64,000 bases of DNA. It comes from Sporosarcina ureae (GTDB taxonomy: Bacteria; Bacillota; Bacilli; Bacillales_A; Planococcaceae). Numbering within the stretch: the stretch's first letter is position 1; each line of letters starts with the position of its first letter. The stretch is from positions 766,001-830,000 of the forward strand of contig NZ_CP015348.1 in assembly GCF_002109325.1 (NCBI RefSeq), read 5' to 3'. Under the pieces are notes generated by a model. The model was not told the DNA's origin and made no database searches. It saw only the letters and a list, made by a program, of their open reading frames with translations. Shown here piece by piece: positions 25,255 through 33,841 of this stretch. The position numbers and the translations under genes are program-made.

Positions 25255-26269
25255 CAGTCTTCTCCCCTTTCAGAATTTCTTGCATAATCAGTTCATACGA
25301 CTTTAGTTTATCATGAAAGTTATATGTAATAGAAACGAGCATGATTTCTTCTGCTCCAAAATCTTGCGCTATTTGTTCCAACTGCCTACGAGCTGATTCT
25401 GGTGTCCCTACAATCATACGCTCACGGTTTAATTGAACCAACTCCCGTTCCAGTTGACTATATGGATATGCTGCTGCTTGTTTTGGTGAAGGTGTACCTT
25501 CTACTTTCATTCCTTGCTGTTGCATAATCATTAACAGATCCAATGAAGACGCAATCCAGTCTGCCTTTTCTTCCGTCTCTGCACAAAACAAAAATACTGC
25601 TACTGCTTGTTTAGGTGAAGACATAAACGCAGAAGGTTTAAAATGCTCTCGATAAAACTTCGCTGCTGCCCTTCCCCCTTCACTATTGATAAATTGTGCA
25701 AACATATAAGGTAAACCTTTTTGAGCCGCTAAACTCGCTGACTCTTTGCTCGTACCTAACATCCATACAGGTGGTGCATTATTTGTCAGTGGGGTTGCTT
25801 TCAATCCTTCATATGGATGATCCTTAGGTAATGCGTCATGAAGATACATGTGCAAGTCATCAATTTGTTGAGGATATTGATCGCGATTCAGATATTCACC
25901 GTTATTGAGAGCATAAGTAGCTCGAGGCATTCCCGCTGGTGCTCGCCCTATACCCGCATCAATTCTCCCAGGAAACAAAGCTTCTAACACTTTGAAGTTT
26001 TCCGCCACCTTATAAGGGGAATAGTGAGGTAGCATGACACCGCCTGACCCGATTCGGATAGTCGAAGTGACTGTAGCCAAATGCGCCATCAGAATTTCAG
26101 GGGATGAACCTGCTAGAGTTGGAGCATCGTGATGTTCAGACACCCAAAAGCGGCTATAGCCTAGTTCTTCGGCTTTCTTCACCAAGAAAGTAGTTTGCTG
26201 AAAAGCTTCATGGGCATCACTGCCGGATGTAATGGGAGATTGATCTAATATACTTAATTGTATCTTCAA
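25241..26269 (-). CDS. LLM-class flavin-dependent oxidoreductase
   Basis: A 342-aa bacterial-luciferase-like monooxygenase. The family start is clear ([26 protein letters not shown]), with [26 protein letters not shown] and [41 protein letters not shown]-type segments lining the FMN site. It uses FMNH2 supplied by a reductase; the substrate is not evident. It is the first gene of a two-gene unit with the cupin and is divergent from the type III PKS pair. Confidence 0.9.
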   Translation of the reverse strand: [342 protein letters not shown]

Positions 26270-26363
26270 GACAAGTCCTCCTCTTCTATTGCATATAGTT
26301 TACAAGAAGCCACGGCATAATTCACTGCTCAAGCTCGCCATCAATTTAAACGGAGGTAACCCT

Positions 26364-27443
26364 ATGCCAATCATCCAATCTGTTAGTACAGTCAGCCCAC
26401 CTGTTGATTTGCCACAGGAAGAGGCTATGACATTTGCTCGTTCTTTATTTTCGGATTCATTTAAAGATATAGACCGCTTATTACAAGTGTTTCAAAACGG
26501 TGAAATTGACTCACGACAAGTATGTATGCCATTAGAATGGTACGCGGAGCCACATGATTTCGAAACAAAAAACAACTTATATATTCAACATGCTATTTCA
26601 CTTGGTAAGCAGGCGGTCGAACAATGCCTCAACAATACGACAACACTGGAGCGCCCAGTGAATGCAGCTGAAATTGACGCGATATTCTTTGTTTCAAGTA
26701 GTGGAATCGCCACACCAAGTATCGATGCACGTCTTATTAATCAATTACCATTTAGACATAATATTAAACGTATCCCTATTTGGGGCCTCGGTTGCGCAGG
26801 TGGAGCTTCGGGTATGAGCCGTGCTTTTGATTACTGTAAAGCCTATCCTGAATCAAATGTTCTCGTTCTCGCTATAGAGCTTTGCAGCTTAACATTTCAA
26901 CGAGACGATGTATCAAAAAGTAACTTGGTCGGTGTATCGTTATTCTCTGATGGTGTAGCTTGCGCACTTGTTTCTGGAGAACAGACCACCGTCAAAAGCA
27001 CGCGTCCGATGCCTCATATCCGTGCAACTTCTTCACGATTTATGCCTGACTCAGAGGACGTGATGGGCTGGGATATTAAAAACGACGGCTTGCATGTTGT
27101 ATTTTCAAAGAGTATTCCAAACGTTATTAAGAGTTGGTTAGGACCATTTGTCCATCAATTCGTGGAAGATCATAATCTTTCAATCGAAGATGTACAGCAT
27201 TTTGTTGCGCATCCTGGCGGTAAAAAAGTATTAGATGCCTATCAAAAAGCACTGGATATGGATCAAGAGCAAACTGCTACGTCGAAAAAGATACTGCAAT
27301 ATCATGGAAATATGTCGTCTCCTACTGTGCTCTATGTACTCAAGGATTTTATCGAGCAACAGCCTGTTAAAGGGGAATACGGTTTAATGGCAGCACTTGG
27401 ACCAGGTTTCTGCGGAGAATTATTATTGTTGGAGTGGCAATAA
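26364..27443 (+). CDS. bpsA: Type III polyketide synthase (BpsA-like)
   Basis: A 359-aa chalcone-synthase-fold enzyme. The catalytic triad is visible: Cys144 in GLGCAGGASG, His in FVAHPGGKKV and Asn in YHGNMSSPTV. The GPGFCGELLLLEW end is typical. ATG 26364 has GGAGGTAA 7 nt upstream; a frame start at 26289 is not supported. In B. subtilis, BpsA condenses fatty acyl-CoA with malonyl-CoA into alkylpyrones, and the next gene matches its partner BpsB, so the same role is inferred. Products probably sit in the membrane. Confidence 0.9.
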   Translation: MPIIQSVSTVSPPVDLPQEEAMTFARSLFSDSFKDIDRLLQVFQNGEIDSRQVCMPLEWYAEPHDFETKNNLYIQHAISLGKQAVEQCLNNTTTLERPVNAAEIDAIFFVSSSGIATPSIDARLINQLPFRHNIKRIPIWGLGCAGGASGMSRAFDYCKAYPESNVLVLAIELCSLTFQRDDVSKSNLVGVSLFSDGVACALVSGEQTTVKSTRPMPHIRATSSRFMPDSEDVMGWDIKNDGLHVVFSKSIPNVIKSWLGPFVHQFVEDHNLSIEDVQHFVAHPGGKKVLDAYQKALDMDQEQTATSKKILQYHGNMSSPTVLYVLKDFIEQQPVKGEYGLMAALGPGFCGELLLLEWQ

Positions 27444-27444
27444 G

Positions 27445-27972
27445 ATGAGCAGGCTTTTCCTGTTTGTTTTTATTATCGTCGTCATTCAACGGTTAGTCGA
27501 ACTGGTCGTCGCTAATCGCAACGAGAAGTGGATCCGCAATCAAGGTGCAATAGAAATCGGTGCGTCTCACTATAAATGGATGGTTTTAATGCATACTGCA
27601 TTTTTCATTTCCTTGCTAGTTGAAGTTCTAGTATTCGACCGTCTACTATCGCCATTCTGGAGCATCTTACTCGTAGTCTTCCTATTGATGCAAGTTCTGC
27701 GTGTGTGGTGTTTGGCATCTTTAGGAAAGTTCTGGAACACTAAAATTCTTATTTTACCTGGAGCGAATGTACAGAAAAAAGGACCTTATCGCTGGATCCG
27801 CCACCCGAACTATGTCATTGTAACAACCGAACTAATTGTATTGCCTTTACTATTCAGTGCGTACTTCACGGCGGGACTGTTTCTATTGCTGAATGTCTGG
27901 ATGCTGTCCGTCCGGATTCCTACTGAAGAACGCGCACTACGAGAACTGACAAATTATAATGAAGTGTTTTAA
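27445..27972 (+). CDS. bpsB: Isoprenylcysteine carboxyl methyltransferase-like protein (BpsB-like)
   Basis: A 175-aa membrane methyltransferase with four to five helices and the ICMT motif KKGPYRWIRHPNYVIVTTELIVLPLL, then RIPTEERALRE near the C-terminus. BpsB (YpbQ) of B. subtilis methylates alkylpyrones made by BpsA. ATG 27445 follows the bpsA stop by 1 bp, so both are cotranslated. A terminator closes the unit. Confidence 0.88.
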   Translation: MSRLFLFVFIIVVIQRLVELVVANRNEKWIRNQGAIEIGASHYKWMVLMHTAFFISLLVEVLVFDRLLSPFWSILLVVFLLMQVLRVWCLASLGKFWNTKILILPGANVQKKGPYRWIRHPNYVIVTTELIVLPLLFSAYFTAGLFLLLNVWMLSVRIPTEERALRELTNYNEVF

Positions 27973-27974
27973 TG

Positions 27975-28028
27975 AAAAAAGAATGAAGACAAATCCTTGA
28001 TAACGAGGACTTGTTTTCATTCTTTTCA
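27975..28028 (+). terminator. bpsAB terminator
   Basis: AAAAGAATGAA and TTCATTCTTTT arms with a partly paired interior, followed by a T-rich stretch. Confidence 0.75.
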
Positions 28029-28144
28029 TTTTCTTCATTAATGTTTGCCCATAAAAACACGTAGGTAGTTGACCATAAGTGTCACATAATATCATGATGT
28101 CATGTGACTTAATCAGTCTTTATTTTATTCCAAAATTGCAATAT

Positions 28145-29358
28145 TAAGTTAGCCACTTAGATAAAATCCAGTGTACGTATGAAGGGGATGTATTCTTCAA
28201 TCGATATGCTCGTTTTGGAAATACTATGCTAACCTAGCTAACTCTTCTTCAAACAGAACGGATGGCTGTCGATAGTTCAAAATCTTCCTGGGCAACTGAT
28301 TTAGTGTCTGGTAAATACGTTGAATAGACTCTGTGGAGTAATCAGAAATTGCTTTTCCTTTAGGAATATATCGTCTGAGAAGACCATTGTGTCGCTCGTT
28401 AGATCCTCTTTCATACGGTGCGTATGGACGAGCGAAATAGACGTCTGTGACACCTTGAAGACTCTTTGTCAGATTAGAAAACTCGCTGCCGTTATCCGAC
28501 GTAATCGTTTTAAACACTTGAGAAAACAGCTCGCCAAAATCCTGTCGTAGCTGATTGATCGCAAAGTCCACTGAATCATGATCTTGATCATCTAGGAGGA
28601 TGGCATAATAGTTTCTCGTTTTACGTTCAACAAGCGTCAATAACGCGTTGTCATCAGACTTTTGTCCTTCTACTGTATCAATTTCCCAATGACCGAATTC
28701 TTGACGGTTATCAATTTCAATAGGACGTTCAGCGATACTCATTCCCAGAATACGACAGTTTCTTCGGATGCGTTTCACTTTGGTGTTCCGTCTCAGTTTC
28801 ATCGGCAAGTCTATGTTTCGCACGCGTAATACGTCTAAATCAATGTAGTTATAAAGGGTTTTCATGGACACAGTAGGTCGGTCTTTCCACTCTTCTTGAC
28901 GGCTTGTAAACCCGACGACTGCATCTGGTGACCAGTCTTGATTTAAGATTTTGTCACACGCGAAATTGACAAATTCATTGGCTATAAGCAACTTACTTTT
29001 TGCGCCACACTGAAGTCGATTTCGTTCATATATCGCCTGTCCGGTTTCAGCGAAATAGGCAGTATAGGATGTGCGCCCAGTTTTGAGCTGGGTAGTAGTT
29101 CCACGCTTTAATTCATTAGCGATGGTTTGATGAACGCGTCCTAAGCGCCTACCGATCTCACGGTTGGTGTGCCCTTCCTTGTGAAGCGCTTCGATTTGAC
29201 CGCGCTCAAAAGCTGACAGGTGTTTATTTTTACGGTTTTGTATGGTATTCTCAAGTTGTGCCACTATAAAACTTCCTCTCATTGTTTGTCTCGTAACTTC
29301 AATGATACACGAAATTTTATAGTGGCATTTTTTTATTTGAATTTAGATGGCTAACTTG
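28145..29358 (-). mobile_element. IS30-family insertion sequence, about 1.2 kb
   Basis: The ends are imperfect inverted repeats: TTAAGTTAGCCACTTAGATA (left) and, on the minus strand from the right, TCAAGTTAGCCATCTAAATT. One intact transposase fills the element. It lies between the bpsAB terminator and the nuclease gene, interrupting no recognisable gene. A direct target duplication could not be identified with certainty. Confidence 0.85.
28224..29282 (-). CDS. IS30-family transposase
   Basis: A 352-aa DDE transposase. The N-terminal helix-turn-helix is HLSAFERGQIEALHKEGHTNREIGRRLGR with ANELKRG following. The DDE catalytic core shows HWEIDTVEG (first Asp), TSDNGSEFS (second Asp) and the Glu in ERGSNERHNGLLRRYIPKG. 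The frame is complete and includes the normal C-terminal QLPRKILNYRQPSVLFEEEL. The start could lie a few codons in (MRGSFIVAQLENT). It should be active in principle. Confidence 0.95.
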   Translation of the reverse strand: MRGSFIVAQLENTIQNRKNKHLSAFERGQIEALHKEGHTNREIGRRLGRVHQTIANELKRGTTTQLKTGRTSYTAYFAETGQAIYERNRLQCGAKSKLLIANEFVNFACDKILNQDWSPDAVVGFTSRQEEWKDRPTVSMKTLYNYIDLDVLRVRNIDLPMKLRRNTKVKRIRRNCRILGMSIAERPIEIDNRQEFGHWEIDTVEGQKSDDNALLTLVERKTRNYYAILLDDQDHDSVDFAINQLRQDFGELFSQVFKTITSDNGSEFSNLTKSLQGVTDVYFARPYAPYERGSNERHNGLLRRYIPKGKAISDYSTESIQRIYQTLNQLPRKILNYRQPSVLFEEELARLA

Positions 29359-29381
29359 ATTGTACAATTGGCCTCTTTATT

Positions 29382-30125
29382 TTATTCACAAGCTCGTCCA
29401 TCTTTATTGCCATCCATCTGTTCTTTATATGCCGGGTGACCTTTTTTAACGCCCTTCGGATATACTTGACGGAGCTCTGTACAGTTCTTGAAGTCCTGCG
29501 TTTCACCGTATACAGGGATCTTCACAGAATCTGCAGGATATTTTTCACTGTCAAAACCTCGGTCTGTGGCGTAGTCTTCCAACGTCCAAATTCCGATACC
29601 TGACTTTTTCGCTTGTTGCTCGGCTTTTTCAAACGCATCAAAATGCCGTGTATTCGGTGGATACACATAAGCGACTCTTGCCAATCCTTCTTTCAATAAC
29701 TGTTCTTGTACACTCTTGCCGTCTACGTAAATATACGCCAATAATCTGTCGTATTTATCATATTTCCCACCTACATCAAACTCGATTTCGAGCTGACCTT
29801 TTTGCAATAGTTCCTGATTCCGAACCTTTGATTGTTGTCCATACGGCTGCTTGCCAAGACGTGGATGATTTGTTTCAGGTGTATCAATTAATAAATACCG
29901 CACATTTTGTTCTTTACCCTCGTACATGATTTTGATCGTATCGCCATCAATTGTTTTAACTAGTTCGACAGGAATTAAACCTTGACGACTCGGTTCTTTT
30001 TCTTCATCGTCAAATAGCTCTGGGAAATATATAGCTACAATCGCAATTCCTACTGCGATTAAGAATGAAGTAATCATTTTCTTACGTTTATTTTGTGCCG
30101 TTTTTTGCGTTGTTTTGTTATTCAT
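29382..30125 (-). CDS. Membrane-anchored thermonuclease with Excalibur domain
   Basis: A 247-aa protein with a short basic N-terminus and one membrane helix (about 17-34), a staphylococcal-nuclease domain (about 52-180), and a C-terminal Excalibur calcium-binding motif (DGNKDGRACE). Nuclease residues are seen in VRYLLIDTPETNHP (Arg and Asp) and DKYDRLLAYIYVDGKSVQ (Arg). It should be an extracellular, Ca2+-dependent nuclease tied to the membrane. The end of the gene is only about 25 bp from the IS30 end, but the ORF is intact. Confidence 0.92.
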   Translation of the reverse strand: MNNKTTQKTAQNKRKKMITSFLIAVGIAIVAIYFPELFDDEEKEPSRQGLIPVELVKTIDGDTIKIMYEGKEQNVRYLLIDTPETNHPRLGKQPYGQQSKVRNQELLQKGQLEIEFDVGGKYDKYDRLLAYIYVDGKSVQEQLLKEGLARVAYVYPPNTRHFDAFEKAEQQAKKSGIGIWTLEDYATDRGFDSEKYPADSVKIPVYGETQDFKNCTELRQVYPKGVKKGHPAYKEQMDGNKDGRACE

Positions 30126-30138
30126 CAGAACCTCTTTT

Positions 30139-30477
30139 CTATAAGCTAAAACCTAAAAAGGCCAAGCCTATTCCTACTGTGAACGTTACTAGTGTATAAC
30201 CGACCGCTCGAATCTTCTGACCTTCAGTCCAGTACGTCCAGATTTCTTTCATTAAGGTAGAATAGGTCGTTAAAGCACCTGCTACACCAGTAGCCCAAAA
30301 TAACGTCCAACCGTATGAAAGGTTTGAACCGATGATCCAACCGATGAAGAAACTGCCAACAAAATTAACAAGTAGTGTTCCATACGGTAAACGGTCACGA
30401 TTGAGCTTGGAGGATATCTCGAAACGTAAAAGCGCTCCTATAAATCCGCCACAACTTACTGCGATAAGATGCCAGAT
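30139..30477 (-). CDS. crcB: Fluoride channel FluC/CrcB, second subunit, no canonical start codon
   Basis: The frame reads IWHLIAVSCGGFIGALLRFE, then VNFVGSFFIGW and VAGALTTYSTLMKEIW, with four helices, so it is a clear CrcB family member of about 112 aa. No ATG, GTG or TTG exists upstream of the conserved N-terminus. The stop of the first crcB reads TAATC (30479-30475), where TAATG would be expected; ATC at 30477-30475 sits where the ATG would be. AGGAGG lies 11 nt upstream of it. Either a non-standard start is used or the gene is poorly translated. FluC works as a dual-topology dimer, so loss would matter. Confidence 0.75.
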   Translation of the reverse strand: MWHLIAVSCGGFIGALLRFEISSKLNRDRLPYGTLLVNFVGSFFIGWIIGSNLSYGWTLFWATGVAGALTTYSTLMKEIWTYWTEGQKIRAVGYTLVTFTVGIGLAFLGFSL

Positions 30478-30860
30478 TACGACGATCGCCTCCTAGCCAA
30501 TAAAAATCCAAGCGCCGCCATAGCTAATCCACCTACAACACTACTACTTACGTAGACACCTGCAAGTACATGAAATCCATCACGTAGCAATTCAACGGTT
30601 TCTACACTGACTGCGGAAAACGTCGTGAATGCGCCGAAAAATCCTGTAGTTATAACTGTCACTGCTAGAGGGCTAAGACTTCCTACAAGACGTGCACGTT
30701 CCACAATATAGCAAAGGATAAACGTCCCTATCATGTTGATCGTGAAGGTCGCCACAGGAAAAGAACCGCTGATGATCAATAGCTGACCAATCAGCAGTCT
30801 TGTGCTTGCTCCAATAGCTCCAGCCACGCCTATGTACAGTCTTTCACGACCGGCATTCAT
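30477..30860 (-). CDS. crcB: Fluoride channel FluC/CrcB, first subunit
   Basis: A 127-aa four-helix membrane protein. Family motifs are GAIGASTRLLIGQ, FTINMIGTFILCYI (pore Asn) and TTGFFGAFTTFSAVSVET (Phe box and Thr/Ser track). It exports F- down its gradient. It overlaps the hydrolase gene upstream by 4 nt and the second crcB downstream by 1 nt, forming one operon. Bacillales often carry two crcB genes that form a heterodimer. No fluoride riboswitch was recognised upstream. Confidence 0.92.
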   Translation of the reverse strand: MNAGRERLYIGVAGAIGASTRLLIGQLLIISGSFPVATFTINMIGTFILCYIVERARLVGSLSPLAVTVITTGFFGAFTTFSAVSVETVELLRDGFHVLAGVYVSSSVVGGLAMAALGFLLARRRSS

Positions 30861-31654
30861 TCGATAATATATCCAAGAGAATGCAGCACATTATTGATGA
30901 ATGATTGTGTATATAAATAGACCCCTTCTTGTTCAGGTGCCTGGATGACGTCGTGTTGAACGTCTTTCCATCGCTTCCATTGAAGTTCGGATAAATTTTG
31001 TGCGAATGCCCATTTACGTGTGTAATCGGTATTGGTGATTTGATCTGCTTCTCCTGTATGAAGTAACATAGGTACATCTTGAATGATTAAATCTGGTTGC
31101 AAGACGGATTTCATCAGTGTTTGCAACTCGCGATACCAACCACCCGTAACGATCGGTACATACATCGGATCTTCCGCATATTGCTCCAAGAATTCGGGAT
31201 TACGCGATAAAAGTTCGGGTGTAATTTCATGATCCAACGTCATCGATTGAGACCATTTCGTAAACATTTTCGCACGAATGGGCGGATGATGTTCTAGATG
31301 TAGCCAAGGTGATGTACAGATCACTCCAGCGCATTCAATTCGTTCCATTTGCAATAAACGAAGTAAAAATGTTGCGCCTAATCCATGTCCAAATAAAAAC
31401 ACAGGTAGATTATCATCTAAACCACTACGAATCATTTTCTTGATAAATCTGCGATAATCCTTAAATGCTTCAGCATGTACTTCTACGCTTTCTTTACCAT
31501 GACCCGGTAAGTCTCCTGCTACAACATGGAAACCATCGCTTTGAAATTTCTGTATGAGCCACGCATATCTTCTATGATGTTCATAAGCGTTATGTACAAG
31601 TACAATAACACCTTTCGCCTTACCTTCTGCTTCCCATTTCCACAAAGATATCAC
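30857..31654 (-). CDS. Alpha/beta-hydrolase, nucleophile serine replaced by glycine
   Basis: A 265-aa lysophospholipase-like (YtpA/monoglyceride-lipase type) protein. The oxyanion-hole region VLVHNAYEHHRRY and PGHGKES are present, as are probable Asp204 (TGEADQI) and His234 (DVQHDVI). The nucleophile elbow reads GHGLGA (residues 89-94) instead of GHSMGG, so Gly91 stands where the catalytic serine should be. The codon is GGA, two changes from any serine codon TCN, one from AGY plus another base. It may be a pseudoenzyme. It is first in an operon with two crcB genes. Confidence 0.85.
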   Translation of the reverse strand: MISLWKWEAEGKAKGVIVLVHNAYEHHRRYAWLIQKFQSDGFHVVAGDLPGHGKESVEVHAEAFKDYRRFIKKMIRSGLDDNLPVFLFGHGLGATFLLRLLQMERIECAGVICTSPWLHLEHHPPIRAKMFTKWSQSMTLDHEITPELLSRNPEFLEQYAEDPMYVPIVTGGWYRELQTLMKSVLQPDLIIQDVPMLLHTGEADQITNTDYTRKWAFAQNLSELQWKRWKDVQHDVIQAPEQEGVYLYTQSFINNVLHSLGYIIE

Positions 31655-31761
31655 TCCTAATCAGACTATCTTATTCTATCTATTTCATTCTTATGTTTCG
31701 CAATAACTAAATGTTTGTTAGGATAAATTATACATGATTATTTAGAAAAGAGGAGATTTGA

Positions 31762-32280
31762 TTGATTTATCCATACGAAGGTAAATTACCAAAAATTGAC
31801 CCATCCGTTTATATTGCTGACTACGTAACGATTTCCGGTGATGTAACGATTGGACCGGAGTCATCTATATGGTTCAACACGGTAATCCGTGGGGATGTAT
31901 CCCCTACTATTATTGGCAAAAAAGTAAATGTGCAAGATTTCTGCTGTTTACATCAAAGCCCAAAATTCCCACTAATTCTTGAAGATGACGTGACAATTGG
32001 TCATAAAGCGATGTTGCATAGTTGTACGATCAAAACTGGAGCACTTGTCGGTATGGGCGCCACCGTACTCGATGGAGCTGAAGTAGGTGAAGGTGCTTTC
32101 ATCGGTGCTGGTAGTTTAGTGACGCCTGGCAAGAAAATTCCACCGAACACTTTAGCCCTTGGTTCACCGGCACGTGTTGTCCGTGAATTGACTGATGAAG
32201 ATCGCGCAGACATGACAAGAATCGTAAATGAGTATGCACGTAAAGGTCAATTATATAAAGCGTTACAAGAAAAGAATTAA
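31762..32280 (+). CDS. Gamma-carbonic-anhydrase-like hexapeptide-repeat protein (YtoA-like)
   Basis: A 172-aa left-handed beta-helix protein with repeated hexapeptides (VTISGDVTIGPESSIWFNTVIRGDV). Metal-ligand histidines are in CCLHQSP, TIGHKAMLHSCTI. Gamma-CA and PaaY-type proteins look like this; many do not show anhydrase activity. The start is TTG at 31762 with GAGGAG 6 nt upstream. It is divergent from the hydrolase. A TGACAAG/CTTGTCA hairpin lies at 32293-32313 without a T run. Confidence 0.9.
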   Translation: MIYPYEGKLPKIDPSVYIADYVTISGDVTIGPESSIWFNTVIRGDVSPTIIGKKVNVQDFCCLHQSPKFPLILEDDVTIGHKAMLHSCTIKTGALVGMGATVLDGAEVGEGAFIGAGSLVTPGKKIPPNTLALGSPARVVRELTDEDRADMTRIVNEYARKGQLYKALQEKN

Positions 32281-32515
32281 TCGTGGCGCCCGTGACAAGC
32301 GGACGCCTTGTCAAGTACATCCCTTTATATAATACATACTTCATTAACATATCATAGATTAACAGACGGTTCGCATGGCCCGCCTTTTAAACTCATAAGA
32401 AGTTTACTTGCTGTAATCTAATTAATTACAAGTTTTCACTATATATATGACTTAGGATTGACCCGAAATGTTTCTACTACTTAAAAAACCAGTAATTTAC
32501 ATGTATTTTTAGAAA

Positions 32516-32546
32516 CAAAAAAGCAGCCAAAGAGCTGCTTTTTTGT
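32516..32546. terminator. Terminator of the iron transporter lipoprotein gene
   Basis: AAAAAAGCAGC and GCTGCTTTTTT arms with a short loop; usable on both strands. Confidence 0.88.
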
Positions 32547-32551
32547 TGTAC

Positions 32552-33661
32552 TTATTTCCAGCCTACTTCATTCATCAATTCTACAGCTTTCGGATTGTAC
32601 TTGCCATAGTCTGCGAAGTCCACTTTTTGTGGTGTGAATGTACCCCATTCAGCCATTACTTCTGGTAATTTAGCTTCTTCGTTCACAGGGAACTCAAAGT
32701 TTTCTTCTGAGACTTGTTCTTGTGCTTCGGCAGTCGTTAAATACTCAATCAACTTCACTGCATTGTCTTTGTTTTTACTGTGCTTAATTAAGCCAGCTCC
32801 ACTAATATTAATATGTGTTCCTGTTGTTTCTTGGTTAGGGAAGAACACGCCGATCTGGTCGAACACCTTCACATCTTCCGCTTCGTCTGAAACCGACATA
32901 CGACCTACATAGTAACTATTCATAATTGCTACGTCACCAACACCTGCAACGATTGCACGTGCTTGGTCGCGGTCTCCGCCTTCAGGCTCACGCGCTAAGT
33001 TATCCGCAATTCCTTGCGCCCACTCTTTAGCCTTTTCTTCGCCATCAATTGCGATCAATGACGCCATTAATGATTGGTTATACAAGCTGTCAGATGAACG
33101 AACAAGTAATTTGTCTTTCCATTTGTCTGTTGCAAGATCTTCGTAAGTAGATAATTCTTCAGGCTTCACGCGATCTTTTGAATAGACAATCACACGTGCA
33201 CGAGTAGATAATCCAATCCATTGGTTGTCTGTGTCGCGAAGCTCGGCTGGTACTGTTTTTTCAATTTCTTCAGATTCAACCGGTTGCAATAGACCTTCTT
33301 CTTTTGCAGTGTTCAAGATCCCGCCATCAACCGTGATGAATAGGTCGGCAGGTGTATTTTGCCCTTCGCGTTTTAAACGCTCCATCAATTCCGGTGCTTT
33401 TGCTTCGATCACGTTTACTTTAATGCCAGTTTGCTTTGTAAAATCTTCATAAAGAATGGCATCTACGTCATAATGTCTAGCTGTATAGACGTTTACTTCT
33501 CCATCTGTTTTCTCATCTTTTTTTGCATCTGTTGCATCTTCAGCAAGAGTTTCCTCTTTTGCTGGGTCTTCCTTTTGTTCCTCTTTATCTGAACTTGCGT
33601 TACATGCGCCCAAAATTGCTGCAAGCATTAGTAGAGCGAATGCCCATAAAAACTTTTTCAA
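32552..33661 (-). CDS. Ferric-iron ABC transporter substrate-binding lipoprotein
   Basis: A 369-aa FutA/FbpA-type protein. The signal peptide KKFLWAFALLMLAAILGAC ends in a lipobox. The mature domain starts with GEVNVYTARHYDVDAILYEDFTKQTGIKVNVIE. The tandem tyrosines of NSYYVGRM are the iron ligands of the family. TTG 33661 is the start, because GGGGAG lies 8-9 nt upstream; the frame extends to 33691, but that stretch holds the ribosome binding site itself. A strong Fur-type box lies just upstream, so the gene has its own iron-repressed promoter in addition to the upstream ABC genes. Confidence 0.92.
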   Translation of the reverse strand: MKKFLWAFALLMLAAILGACNASSDKEEQKEDPAKEETLAEDATDAKKDEKTDGEVNVYTARHYDVDAILYEDFTKQTGIKVNVIEAKAPELMERLKREGQNTPADLFITVDGGILNTAKEEGLLQPVESEEIEKTVPAELRDTDNQWIGLSTRARVIVYSKDRVKPEELSTYEDLATDKWKDKLLVRSSDSLYNQSLMASLIAIDGEEKAKEWAQGIADNLAREPEGGDRDQARAIVAGVGDVAIMNSYYVGRMSVSDEAEDVKVFDQIGVFFPNQETTGTHINISGAGLIKHSKNKDNAVKLIEYLTTAEAQEQVSEENFEFPVNEEAKLPEVMAEWGTFTPQKVDFADYGKYNPKAVELMNEVGWK

Positions 33662-33698
33662 ATGTTTTTCTCCCCTTATCTTCTCACTCATCTCACCT

Positions 33699-33727
33699 AT
33701 TATACACGGTAATGAGAATCATTTTCA
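33699..33727 (-). promoter_or_regulatory. Fur box and -10 element upstream of the iron-binding protein gene
   Basis: TGAGAATCATTTTCA (33713-33727) matches the 7-1-7 Fur consensus TGATAAT-N-ATTATCA at 13 of 15 positions. TATAAT (minus strand, 33704-33699) follows, so a bound repressor would cover the -35 region. Confidence 0.8.
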
Positions 33728-33800
33728 TCGTTAAAGTGATTGTAATACAATTCCGAGTATAAGTCGAGCTTTCATCTTTCTTTTATTTCTGTAAATATAA

Positions 33801-33831
33801 AAAGAGAGCCCGAAGTTTATCTGGCTCTCTC
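33801..33831 (-). terminator. Terminator after the ABC ATPase gene
   Basis: AGAGAGCC and GGCTCTCT arms; T run on the minus strand. It separates the ABC genes from the binding-protein gene. Confidence 0.8.
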
Positions 33832-33841
33832 TAGTACAACG

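Noticed and set aside
28145..29358. Gene disruption by the IS30 element
   Set aside because: Both flanks are intergenic: the bpsAB terminator on one side and the intact 3' end of the nuclease gene on the other.
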